Assembly (NCBI GenBank): GCA_030636615.1
Contig: DAOVWP010000005.1
Location: 1-19,445 of the forward strand
Reading direction: 5' to 3'
DNA length: 19,445 nucleotides
Source: Candidatus Nanohaloarchaea archaeon
Lineage (GTDB): Archaea > EX4484-52 > GLR71
Shown: positions 1-5,506 of the stretch, piece after piece
How positions within the stretch are numbered: position 1 is the stretch's first letter
How the letters are laid out: each line of letters begins with the position of its first letter
Notes under the pieces: model-generated
What the model saw: only the letters and a program-made list of their open reading frames with translations
What the model was told of the DNA's origin: nothing
Databases searched by the model: none
Translations under genes and position numbers: made by a program

Positions 1-549
1 ATCCAAAGGGACATTCCAGCAGGGAGTATTGAGGAAGGTGTAACCTACAGCAACCTTCGTGAGATGATTGAAAAGTGCCTAACGAACACAAATAGGAAAT
101 GCAACTGTATACGATGCAGGGAAGCAGGCCACCTAATATATAAAAAAGACAAAAAAGACATACCTACTGGTGCCCAATTACATTTCTCCAACTATACTGC
201 TTCCGGCGGAACTGAATATTTCATATCTTACGAAGACAAGAATCAGGAAATATTGTACGGTTATGTAAGGATGCGTTTCCCAAAAGATCCGAAAAGACCT
301 GAGATCACTAAGGACTCAGCAATAATCAGGGAATTAAAGGTAGTAGGTACTACTACACCTATTGGAGCAAAAGAAGAAGACAATATCCAGCACAAAGGTA
401 TTGGCAAGATGCTTATGAAAGAAGCTGAGCAGATCGCAAAAGACAAAAAGAAAGCAAAGATGGTTGTAATTTCTGCTGTTGGTACAAGAGAATACTATAA
501 AAAGCTCGGATACATCAGAGATGGTTGTTATATGTCAAAGATTCTATAA
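1..549 (+). CDS. elp3: Elp3 C-terminal part (tRNA U34 acetyltransferase), 5' truncated
   Basis: The reading frame is open from base 1, so the gene enters from the left; 182 residues are visible. The first 21 residues contain the stretch QRDIP...GV.YSNLRE, typical of Elp3 just after its radical SAM domain. Residues 33-41 read KCNCIRCRE, the conserved cysteine cluster between the two domains. Residues about 70-182 are a GNAT-type acetyltransferase fold: an acetyl-CoA loop QHKGIG at 130-135 and the C-terminal REYYKKLGY (163-171). Archaeal Elp3 acts alone, without the other Elongator subunits, to modify wobble uridine 34 of tRNA using acetyl-CoA and S-adenosylmethionine (family knowledge). The ATG at 64 is internal, not the start. 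The gene converges on the aldolase gene with only 5 bases between stop codons. Identification is firm; the catalytic radical SAM CXXXCXXC part lies outside the window. Confidence 0.93.
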   Translation: MQRDIPAGSIEEGVTYSNLREMIEKCLTNTNRKCNCIRCREAGHLIYKKDKKDIPTGAQLHFSNYTASGGTEYFISYEDKNQEILYGYVRMRFPKDPKRPEITKDSAIIRELKVVGTTTPIGAKEEDNIQHKGIGKMLMKEAEQIAKDKKKAKMVVISAVGTREYYKKLGYIRDGCYMSKIL

Positions 550-554
550 AATCA

Positions 555-1379
555 TCAAACCTTCCCGCAAGAACCAAGATTCTCTATATGCTTCTCAACA
601 TTCTTCTGAACTGCATCACGACCCTTACTGAGATAAGGTCGTATCTTATAAATGCTCTCATCTTTTAAGACATCACGGACAGCAGCGCTAAATACCTGCC
701 GTATATCAGTATTGATATTAATCTTGTTTATCCCACACTCAACTGCCCTCTTGACATCCTCGAAAGATAACCCGGAAGAACCATGCATAACCAATGGAAT
801 CCCAACTTTTTCCTTAATTACAGAAATACGATCAAAATCAAGCTTAGGCGGAGCTGTAAATGGCCCGTGCTGCGTACCGATAGAGACTGCAAGAAAATCA
901 ACACCGGTTTTGCTGACAAAATCCGCAGCCTGATCTGGATCTGTAAACATATCACTTTCTGTGCTAATCTGACCAAGTTCCGCTTCAACGGGAACATCCA
1001 TAAGTTTAGCACACTCAACAATCTTAGATGTGCCCGATATATTATCATCAAAAGACAAAGAAGACCCGTCATACATTACAGAAGTATAACCTCCATTGAT
1101 ACACTTTTCCACAAGACCAAAATCCCTACCATGATCAAGATGAAGAACTATAGGAATATCAGAATCCATAGCCATGACATGCACAAGAGCCACAATATTT
1201 TTTAGTCCCATATACTCTATCGTACCCTCGGTGGTCTGCACAATAACAGGAGACCTTTTTTTCTCAGCAGCTCGGATTATCCCCTGAAGAGTCTCAAGAT
1301 TAGTAAAATTAAAAGCACCAATAGCATATTTTTCCTTATTTGCTTTATCAAGCAGTTCTTTCCCAAAAACGAGAGCCAT
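555..1379 (-). CDS. fba: Class II fructose-bisphosphate aldolase
   Basis: A 274-residue zinc aldolase of the FbaA/GatY/KbaY family, which cleaves fructose 1,6-bisphosphate (or tagatose bisphosphate) to glyceraldehyde 3-phosphate and DHAP in the cytosol. Counted from the ATG at 1379, the HLDHG motif places the catalytic Asp at 82 and a zinc His at 83, which matches the usual family numbering. Other active-site elements are Glu134 (EAELG), His171 (GTQHG) and His199 (VMHGSSG). The GTDIR-like phosphate loop appears as NINTDIR. An upstream GTG at 1394 would add five residues, but a TATA box at 1401-1410 sits about -31 to -22 from the ATG, so the ATG is chosen and the mRNA is probably leaderless. 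Most archaea use class I or bifunctional FBP aldolase/phosphatase, so a class II enzyme is consistent with transfer. Fructose versus tagatose specificity cannot be settled from the sequence. Confidence 0.9.
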   Translation of the reverse strand: MALVFGKELLDKANKEKYAIGAFNFTNLETLQGIIRAAEKKRSPVIVQTTEGTIEYMGLKNIVALVHVMAMDSDIPIVLHLDHGRDFGLVEKCINGGYTSVMYDGSSLSFDDNISGTSKIVECAKLMDVPVEAELGQISTESDMFTDPDQAADFVSKTGVDFLAVSIGTQHGPFTAPPKLDFDRISVIKEKVGIPLVMHGSSGLSFEDVKRAVECGINKININTDIRQVFSAAVRDVLKDESIYKIRPYLSKGRDAVQKNVEKHIENLGSCGKV

Positions 1380-1400
1380 ACACAATAGTTGCACACTCCG

Positions 1401-1410
1401 GTATATATTA
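1401..1410 (-). promoter_or_regulatory. TATA box of the aldolase gene
   Basis: Read on the minus strand this is TAATATATAC, at about -31 to -22 relative to the aldolase ATG at 1379. It overlaps the plus-strand TATA box at 1408-1417. No ribosome binding site lies between the box and the ATG, so initiation is probably leaderless. Confidence 0.6.
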
Positions 1411-1417
1411 TTTAAAG
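1408..1417 (+). promoter_or_regulatory. TATA box of the EF-Tu-like gene
   Basis: TTATTTAAAG lies at -31 to -22 relative to the ATG at 1439, the archaeal box A position for a transcript that begins at the start codon. The two divergent boxes share three bases, so the two promoters probably compete for TBP. Confidence 0.6.
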
Positions 1418-1438
1418 CTAATCTGAAAAATCATCGCT

Positions 1439-2383
1439 ATGAACAATCTGACAATAGGAATCTTCGGAGACAATGACTTTGCAAAAGGTATGGGCAAAAA
1501 AGGTACATCTAACGATATAGAACTCTACAACCACGGATCATCACAGACTATGTTTACTTATGTAACAACAAACTCAGACAAGATTCAGCCTCTTCTCCAG
1601 ACTCTCAACATGATAGATCTCCCGGTTCTTGTCATAAACGAGATCAACGCTGAAACAGGAGAACTGATCATCGCCATAGATCAAATCAATTTCAAACAGG
1701 GATATATCCTTCTCAACAACTCTGTCGCAAGAGAACAGATAGAACCGCTTCTGAAAGATACATCACTGGAATCATTCAAGATCCTTGAAAAAGATTCAAC
1801 AACACTTAGAACAGAACTGGAATCAATAGACCTTCAAAAAAAACAGACAGACAAGGTCTTCGTCTCAATCGACAACTATTTTCAGGTAAAGAGTGTAGGA
1901 ACAATAATTCTCGGCATAGTAAAAGAAGGCACTATAAAAAAACATGACAAACTATCCCTTGAACCGCTTGGAAAAGAGATACTCATAAAATCAATACAAT
2001 CAAAAGACAAAGATATAATAGAAGCTGACGAGCGCACAAGAGTAGGCCTTAACATAAAAGGCATAGATGTAGAAGAACTGAAAAGAGGACAGATCCTCTG
2101 TACTCCGGGAATGATAAAAAATACAAAAACACTGGATATAGAGTACAAATTAAGCAAATTCAACAAGGAAACCCTTGATTTAGGTAAAAAGATATTTATA
2201 TGCTCAGACCTGACTGTCTCAATCGGCACAATAAAAGAAATAACAGAAAATACAATGAAAATAGAAACTGAGTGGGAAATATCTTACAGCCCAGAACTAA
2301 ATTATCTAAATAGAGTAATTCTGGCAAAATCAGATAAGACCTTGCCAAGAATCATAGGAAATGGTATTATAAAAAATAGTTGA
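1439..2383 (+). CDS. EF-Tu/SelB-like protein with degenerate GTPase domain
   Basis: A 314-residue protein with the layout of a translational GTPase. Residues 1-135 resemble a shortened G domain. Residues about 140-225 are a clear EF-Tu domain 2, with FQVKSVGTIILGIVKEGTIKKHD, the SIQSKDKDI strand and RVGLNIKGID...LKRGQIL. Residues 226-314 form a third, domain-3-like beta barrel. The nucleotide-binding motifs are broken: the P-loop region (10-23) has GMGKKGT rather than GXXXXGK(S/T), no DXXG switch is visible, and the NKXD base-reading motif is replaced by LNNS near 92-94. It therefore probably does not hydrolyse GTP. Similar EF-Tu-like proteins with altered G domains occur in other archaea (from memory, not checked). 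A role in translation or RNA binding is inference. It is leaderless from its own promoter and ends 4 bases before the convergent OB-fold gene. Confidence 0.75.
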   Translation: MNNLTIGIFGDNDFAKGMGKKGTSNDIELYNHGSSQTMFTYVTTNSDKIQPLLQTLNMIDLPVLVINEINAETGELIIAIDQINFKQGYILLNNSVAREQIEPLLKDTSLESFKILEKDSTTLRTELESIDLQKKQTDKVFVSIDNYFQVKSVGTIILGIVKEGTIKKHDKLSLEPLGKEILIKSIQSKDKDIIEADERTRVGLNIKGIDVEELKRGQILCTPGMIKNTKTLDIEYKLSKFNKETLDLGKKIFICSDLTVSIGTIKEITENTMKIETEWEISYSPELNYLNRVILAKSDKTLPRIIGNGIIKNS

Positions 2384-2387
2384 AAAA

Positions 2388-2675
2388 TCAATCAACTACT
2401 TCAAATATACTGTTTCTTGAAAGGTTCAGCTGAAGTTCATCACGCCACTCATTTGCATAAGCAGATGTAACCTTAACAGTCTTTCCTTCCTTAAGTAGCT
2501 TAATCTGATCTTCCCAAACACTCAATTTGATCTTACCAGTACTATCCTCAATTGTTGCAGCACAGACCTTTTTCTGACCGAATCTTGTATTAACCTCTCT
2601 TACGTCTCCAACCTCAACGACTTTCGCTTCGACTTCGACATCTTTTGAATTTGCATCAATATCTTTTATATCCAT
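2388..2675 (-). CDS. Single OB-fold nucleic acid-binding protein (RPA-like)
   Basis: A 95-residue protein made almost wholly of one OB fold. The N-terminal strand DVEVEAKVVEVGDVREV is followed by a basic turn (RFGQKK), then ATIEDSTGKIKLSVWEDQ, the hallmark of RPA/tRNA_anti-type OB folds, and a closing strand ending in IFEVVD. Such small archaeal proteins bind single-stranded DNA or RNA; the substrate cannot be told from sequence. A GTG at 2684 would add three residues, but those bases form a GTGAT Shine-Dalgarno element four bases before the ATG at 2675, so the ATG is taken as the start. It is a stand-alone gene between two plus-strand genes. Confidence 0.8.
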   Translation of the reverse strand: MDIKDIDANSKDVEVEAKVVEVGDVREVNTRFGQKKVCAATIEDSTGKIKLSVWEDQIKLLKEGKTVKVTSAYANEWRDELQLNLSRNSIFEVVD

Positions 2676-2679
2676 AAGA

Positions 2680-2684
2680 ATCAC
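2680..2684 (-). promoter_or_regulatory. Shine-Dalgarno site deciding the OB-fold start
   Basis: GTGAT on the minus strand, complementary to the archaeal 16S rRNA 3' end (ATCACCTCC), lies four bases before the ATG at 2675. The in-frame GTG at 2684 is part of this site and is unlikely to be the start codon. Confidence 0.5.
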
Positions 2685-2720
2685 TTAATATAAATCTTAA
2701 ACTAAATCTCATCATACAAA

Positions 2721-2728
2721 TTTATATA
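2721..2728 (+). promoter_or_regulatory. TATA box of tatD
   Basis: TTTATATA at -31 to -24 relative to the ATG at 2752. No GGTGA element lies between it and the ATG, so the mRNA is predicted to be leaderless. Confidence 0.65.
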
Positions 2729-2751
2729 TCTTTAGTAGATAAACCAGAAAT

Positions 2752-3519
2752 ATGACCGCAAAACTCAAACCTGTCGACACTCACGCTCACATCCAACACG
2801 AAAGATACAAAAACAGAGAACAAGTAATCCAGGACACAATAAAAAAGACAGAATTTACAATAATTTCAGGAGCAAACAGAGAGTGGAACAGGGAAGCCAT
2901 AAAAATAGCAAGCAAGCACTCGAATCTATATGCAACAATAGGGCTCCATCCACTAGACGCGCAAAAATTAAGTGCAGATGAATTCAAAAAAGAGTTAAAA
3001 TACATCGAAGACAACAAAGACAACATTGTTGGAGTTGGAGAAGTCGGTCTCGACCATCACTGGGAAAAAGACGAAGATATGAGAACGCTCCAAAAAGAAA
3101 GATTCATAATGTTTATAGAACTTGCAAATAAGCTGAATAAACCCCTTGTAATCCATTCATGGGACGCTGAACCGGATGCTATAGAAATCCTCAAAAAACA
3201 CGCGAAAACAAGCGTAATCATGCACTGTTTCTCCGGAAAGAGAGAAACACTCGAAAAATGTTTAGATCTTGGATATTACATATCAATATCAACAATGATT
3301 CTGATGTCAAAAAACACAAAAAAGATTGCAAAAAACACACCGATAGAAAAGATGCTTCTTGAAACAGACGCGCCATACCTTGACCCTGACCACGACATCA
3401 ACTATCCATGGAAAACCGAACTTTCAGCAAAAAAGATTGCAGATATCAAAGATATAACAACAGAGGAAGTCATCAGGCAGACCACAAAGAATGCAAGAGA
3501 AGTGTTTGAGATCAGATAA
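2752..3519 (+). CDS. tatD: TatD-family metal-dependent DNase
   Basis: A 255-residue TIM-barrel amidohydrolase of the TatD family. Metal-binding residues are all in place: His11 and His13 (DTHAH), Glu97 (GVGEVGLD), His135 (LVIHSWDA), His158 (IMHCFSG) and Asp206 (LETDAPYL). Length matches the family (about 250-265). TatD proteins are magnesium-dependent 3'-5' exonucleases or deoxyribonucleases linked to DNA repair and nucleic acid turnover, in spite of the name from the Tat export operon. No Tat genes are nearby. The start at 2752 is supported by a TATA box about 27 bases upstream. The gene ends about 20 bases before the hairpin repeats that run towards the tRNA-Leu gene. Confidence 0.9.
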   Translation: MTAKLKPVDTHAHIQHERYKNREQVIQDTIKKTEFTIISGANREWNREAIKIASKHSNLYATIGLHPLDAQKLSADEFKKELKYIEDNKDNIVGVGEVGLDHHWEKDEDMRTLQKERFIMFIELANKLNKPLVIHSWDAEPDAIEILKKHAKTSVIMHCFSGKRETLEKCLDLGYYISISTMILMSKNTKKIAKNTPIEKMLLETDAPYLDPDHDINYPWKTELSAKKIADIKDITTEEVIRQTTKNAREVFEIR

Positions 3520-3537
3520 TCCTATAAACCTCAATTC

Positions 3538-3583
3538 TCTGCATCTTCCTAAAATATACCCAGAATAACAAATAGATGCAGGA
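3538..3583. repeat. 46-bp direct repeat, copy 1 (hairpin 1)
   Basis: Identical over 46 bases to 3651-3696. It holds an inverted repeat: CTGCATCT at 3539-3546 pairs with AGATGCAG at 3574-3581 around a 27-base AT-rich loop. It is followed by GGATCGA (3581-3587), a motif that recurs after hairpin 2. Its last seven bases match the 3' end of the tRNA-Leu(UAG) gene. Confidence 0.9.
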
Positions 3584-3610
3584 TCGATTTCCAAACAATA
3601 CAAAAGATCT

Positions 3611-3639
3611 GCACTTTACTCAAATAGCAACAAAAGTGC
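3611..3639. repeat. Hairpin 2, diverged unit of the same array
   Basis: GCACTTT at 3611-3617 pairs with AAAGTGC at 3633-3639 around a 15-base loop. The stem differs from hairpins 1 and 3, but both arms have changed together so pairing is kept. The flanks are shared: AGATCT just before, as for hairpin 3, and GGATCGA just after (3641-3647), as for hairpin 1. Confidence 0.75.
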
Positions 3640-3650
3640 TGGATCGAAGA

Positions 3651-3696
3651 TCTGCATCTTCCTAAAATATACCCAGAATAACAAATAGATGCAGGA
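3651..3696. repeat. 46-bp direct repeat, copy 2 (hairpin 3), reaching into tRNA-Leu
   Basis: Second exact copy of the repeat, 113 bases from the first. Stem CTGCATCT (3652-3659) pairs with AGATGCAG (3687-3694). The last seven bases are the discriminator and acceptor 3' end of tRNA-Leu(UAG), so on the minus strand the hairpin begins within the tRNA and runs into its trailer. Confidence 0.9.
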
Positions 3697-3775
3697 GGCA
3701 AGATTTGAACTTGCGTATCGACTAACGAATTGGGTCCTAAGCCCAACGCCATTGACCAGACTAGGCGACTCCTGC
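3690..3775 (-). tRNA. tRNA-Leu (anticodon UAG)
   Basis: The acceptor stem pairs the 5' end at 3775 (GCAGGAG) with the 3' end at 3691-3697; the discriminator is A at 3690. The anticodon stem TTGGG/CCCAA holds the loop CTTAGGA, with anticodon TAG at 3739-3737. A long class II variable arm and a TTCAAAT T-loop fit leucine. CCA is not encoded. D arm, variable arm and T arm are nearly identical to tRNA-Leu(UAA) at 5421-5506. It lies 19 bases after tRNA-Glu and is probably co-transcribed with it. Confidence 0.95.
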
Positions 3776-3794
3776 ATATAAATATAATAAAAAG

Positions 3795-3869
3795 TACTCC
3801 CGCCGGGATTCGAACCCGGGTCCTCGGAGTGAAAGTCCGAAATGATTGACCGGGCTACACTACAGGAGC
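3795..3869 (-). tRNA. tRNA-Glu (anticodon UUC)
   Basis: The acceptor 5' end GCTCCTG (from 3869) pairs with CGGGAGT, then discriminator A at 3795. The anticodon stem TCGGA/TCCGA encloses CTTTCAC, with anticodon TTC at 3833-3831. The T arm CCGGG-TTCGAAT-CCCGG is standard. No CCA is encoded. It is the first tRNA after rpoN. Confidence 0.95.
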
Positions 3870-3895
3870 ACTAATATAAAACATAAAATAGGAGA

Positions 3896-3908
3896 ATATC
3901 TTTAAAAA
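3896..3908 (-). promoter_or_regulatory. Possible TATA box of the tRNA-Glu/tRNA-Leu unit
   Basis: The minus strand reads TTTTTAAAGATAT here, about 30 bases before the 5' end of tRNA-Glu and directly after the rpoN stop codon. It fits an archaeal box A, but the tRNAs could also be processed from alpha-operon read-through. Confidence 0.4.
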
Positions 3909-3910
3909 GA

Positions 3911-4123
3911 TTATGCTTCATCCACGGACTGAATCTTAAATCTTGAAACCTTATCCAAAAGATCAACCTGTGTAATAAACATTGTCCTGCAACAATAGTT
4001 TTTCAGACCAAGCGAATCAAGAACCTTTTTCGGATCTTTACCGGATTCCACTTCTTCCTTAAACTTTTCCCATTTTCCGCCAATAAGCGTCCCGCATGAA
4101 AAACATCTGACTGGTATTATCAT
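3911..4123 (-). CDS. rpoN: DNA-directed RNA polymerase subunit N (RPB10 homologue)
   Basis: A 70-residue subunit whose start MIIPVRCFSCGTLIG and zinc-binding layout CXXC (Cys7, Cys10) plus the adjacent CC pair in YCCRTM match archaeal RpoN/eukaryotic RPB10. It helps assemble the D-L-N-P platform of RNA polymerase. A GGTGAT site at 4131-4136 precedes the ATG by seven bases and overlaps the uS9 stop codon. It is the last protein gene of the alpha operon here. RpoK and uS2, which often follow in archaea, are absent and two tRNA genes take their place. Confidence 0.97.
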   Translation of the reverse strand: MIIPVRCFSCGTLIGGKWEKFKEEVESGKDPKKVLDSLGLKNYCCRTMFITQVDLLDKVSRFKIQSVDEA

Positions 4124-4131
4124 ATATCACA

Positions 4132-4545
4132 TCACCTTTTACTTGACTGTCTTTTTCTTCTTGGACCTGCTGAAGATCTAGAGAACTTACTAGGCTCATT
4201 CTTCCTCGAATCAAACACAATCAGGTTCCTATCATAAGCAATAAACTTTTTCTTAAGCTCTTCACTATCACCGTTCCATTTAACAATAGCTCTTGCAATT
4301 GCCTGCTTAATCGCATCACTCTGTCCTGTTATTCCACCGCCGACTACATTTACATCAATATCAACAGATTTTGCTACATCACTAGCAATAACAAGAGGAG
4401 TAGATATCGCCATCTGGAAATATTTTGGCTGAACATTTTCAAGGGACAATTTATTTATCCTGACAATCCCAGTACCTTTTCTTATTGTTGCTCTTGCTTT
4501 TGCAACTTTTCTCTTACCGGTTGCCATCATAATTTTATCACTCAT
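4132..4545 (-). CDS. rps9: 30S ribosomal protein uS9
   Basis: A 137-residue uS9, from MSDKIMMATGKRKVAKARATIRKG to the C-terminal tail GPRRKRQSSKR, which reaches the P-site tRNA in the ribosome. Conserved features seen are GKRKVAKA near the start and VVGGGITGQSDAIKQAIARA in the middle. A GTG at 4557 would add four residues, but it lies inside the GGTGAT ribosome binding site (4553-4558), seven bases before the ATG at 4545; the ATG is chosen. The uL13 stop codon also falls in that site, so translation of the two genes is probably coupled. Confidence 0.96.
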   Translation of the reverse strand: MSDKIMMATGKRKVAKARATIRKGTGIVRINKLSLENVQPKYFQMAISTPLVIASDVAKSVDIDVNVVGGGITGQSDAIKQAIARAIVKWNGDSEELKKKFIAYDRNLIVFDSRKNEPSKFSRSSAGPRRKRQSSKR

Positions 4546-4552
4546 ACAACAT

Positions 4553-4558
4553 ATCACC
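4553..4558 (-). promoter_or_regulatory. Ribosome binding site of uS9, overlapping the uL13 stop
   Basis: GGTGAT on the minus strand; the TGA inside it (4556-4554) is the stop codon of uL13. Spacing to the uS9 ATG is seven bases. The same arrangement recurs at 4131-4136 (uS9 stop with the rpoN site). Confidence 0.8.
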
Positions 4559-4991
4559 TGTTCTTGATTTTCATACCTATTAATTCGGATAGATCCTTAA
4601 GAAGCACATACTTCTGATCCTTCAGGTTCTTCTTGTGAAATTTCTCAAGATCCTTTGAACTAACCTTTGTACCCTTAAGTTCAGATTCGCCAATATAAGC
4701 CATAATTCTCTTGAAGGCTTCTCTTCCTCTTGTCGTGTTCATAGGAAGCATACCTTTAACCGCTCTTCTAAATAGCCTATCTGGCATTCTGGATATAAAA
4801 GGCCCCTTATATATATCTCCAACTTCCACAAGAAATTTATACCTGTCAAGTACCATTTTCTTGCTTCCTGATATTACAATATTTTCAGCATTAATTATAT
4901 TAAATGTCTCTTTATCCTCTGAAAGCGCTCTCTTAGCAACATAACTTGCCAGTCTTCCAAGCACAAGATCCTTACCATCAATAATCTGCAT
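4554..4991 (-). CDS. rpl13: 50S ribosomal protein uL13
   Basis: A 145-residue uL13 with the archaeal start MQIIDGKDLVLGRLASYVAK, the central YKGPFISRMPDRLFRRAVKGMLP, and the TTRGREAFKRIMAYIG helix. It is a large-subunit protein that binds 23S rRNA early in assembly. The possible TTG at 4997 is rejected because GGTGAT at 4998-5003 lies six bases before the ATG at 4991. It sits between eL18 (12 bases away) and uS9 in the normal archaeal order. Confidence 0.96.
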   Translation of the reverse strand: MQIIDGKDLVLGRLASYVAKRALSEDKETFNIINAENIVISGSKKMVLDRYKFLVEVGDIYKGPFISRMPDRLFRRAVKGMLPMNTTRGREAFKRIMAYIGESELKGTKVSSKDLEKFHKKNLKDQKYVLLKDLSELIGMKIKNR

Positions 4992-4997
4992 GACCAA

Positions 4998-5003
4998 ATC
5001 ACC
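4998..5003 (-). promoter_or_regulatory. Ribosome binding site of uL13
   Basis: GGTGAT lies six bases before the ATG at 4991 and immediately after the eL18 stop codon (5006-5004). It decides in favour of the ATG over the TTG at 4997. Confidence 0.7.
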
Positions 5004-5363
5004 TTATACAATTATCTTAACACCACTCGCCTTTGGACTCTTTCTTATAAAATCATCCAGTGACATAGCCTCAACCTTTGAAGCATCAAGTTTTGCCTTT
5101 GCGGTATCCGAATAAGCAAGCGCAGCAACTTTAAAAGGTTTTGTAACCTCTCCCATAGCAAGCACTTTACCCGGAACAACTAAGATTTCCTTGCCTGCAT
5201 ACTTTGCAAGCTTACCTACATTGACTTCTGCCCTAATTCTGGTTGACCTGCCAAGATGTTTAAGCAAAGCCTTCCAAAAAGGAGCTTTATCTTTTTTATA
5301 TAATTTTTCTATATTATCAATCAAATCCTGTGTAACTGGATTTGTTGGTCCACTTTTTTTCAT
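5004..5363 (-). CDS. rpl18e: 50S ribosomal protein eL18
   Basis: A 119-residue archaeal L18e. Typical features are TNPVTQDLIDNIEKLY at the start, STRIRAEVNVGKL, VVPGKVLAMGEV and the closing GVKIIV. It is shared only with eukaryotes (eL18) and is homologous to bacterial uL15. The GGTGAT site at 5370-5375 is six bases before the ATG. It is the first protein gene after tRNA-Leu(UAA), separated by a short leader with a hairpin (5388-5406). Confidence 0.95.
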   Translation of the reverse strand: MKKSGPTNPVTQDLIDNIEKLYKKDKAPFWKALLKHLGRSTRIRAEVNVGKLAKYAGKEILVVPGKVLAMGEVTKPFKVAALAYSDTAKAKLDASKVEAMSLDDFIRKSPKASGVKIIV

Positions 5364-5387
5364 AATTTAATCACCTTTACTTGCGGT

Positions 5388-5406
5388 TTTCCCTCGCAAA
5401 GGGAAA
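5388..5406 (-). other. Short hairpin between tRNA-Leu(UAA) and eL18
   Basis: TTTCCC and GGGAAA form a 6-bp stem around a 7-base loop. It lies 15 bases after the tRNA 3' end and about 12 bases before the eL18 ribosome binding site. It could mark the processed 5' end of the eL18-uL13-uS9-RpoN mRNA or attenuate read-through; the function is unknown. Confidence 0.4.
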
Positions 5407-5420
5407 CATAATAATCATTA

Positions 5421-5506
5421 TGCAGAGGGCAAGATTTGAACTTGCGTATCGACTAACGAACTGGATCTTAAGTCCAGCGCCATTGACCAGACTAGGCAAC
5501 CCCTGC
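5421..5506 (-). tRNA. tRNA-Leu (anticodon UAA), overlapping the rpoD 3' end
   Basis: The acceptor 5' end GCAGGGG at 5506-5500 pairs with the 3' end at 5422-5428; the discriminator is A at 5421. The anticodon stem CTGGA/TCCAG holds the loop CTTAAGA, with anticodon TAA at 5470-5468. It has a long class II variable arm, a TTCAAAT T-loop and no encoded CCA. The first 15 bases are also the last four codons and stop codon of rpoD. A tRNA-Leu gene next to the eL18-uL13-uS9 genes is, as I recall, also found in some other archaea. Confidence 0.96.

Noticed and set aside
652..1205. Long plus-strand frames opposite the aldolase gene
   Set aside because: They are antisense shadows of a strongly supported coding region, with no start signals or recognisable domains.
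3538..3696. CRISPR array
   Set aside because: Only two exact 46-bp copies plus one diverged hairpin, spacers of unequal kind, and no cas genes in the window.
3577..3696. Integrated element flanked by att sites at the tRNA-Leu 3' end
   Set aside because: Only seven bases of the tRNA are repeated, the enclosed DNA is 67 bases, and no integrase or cargo is present.
3549..3752. 67-codon minus-strand frame next to tatD
   Set aside because: It runs through tRNA-Leu(UAG) and the hairpin repeats; its residues are translated tRNA and repeat sequence, so it is not a gene.
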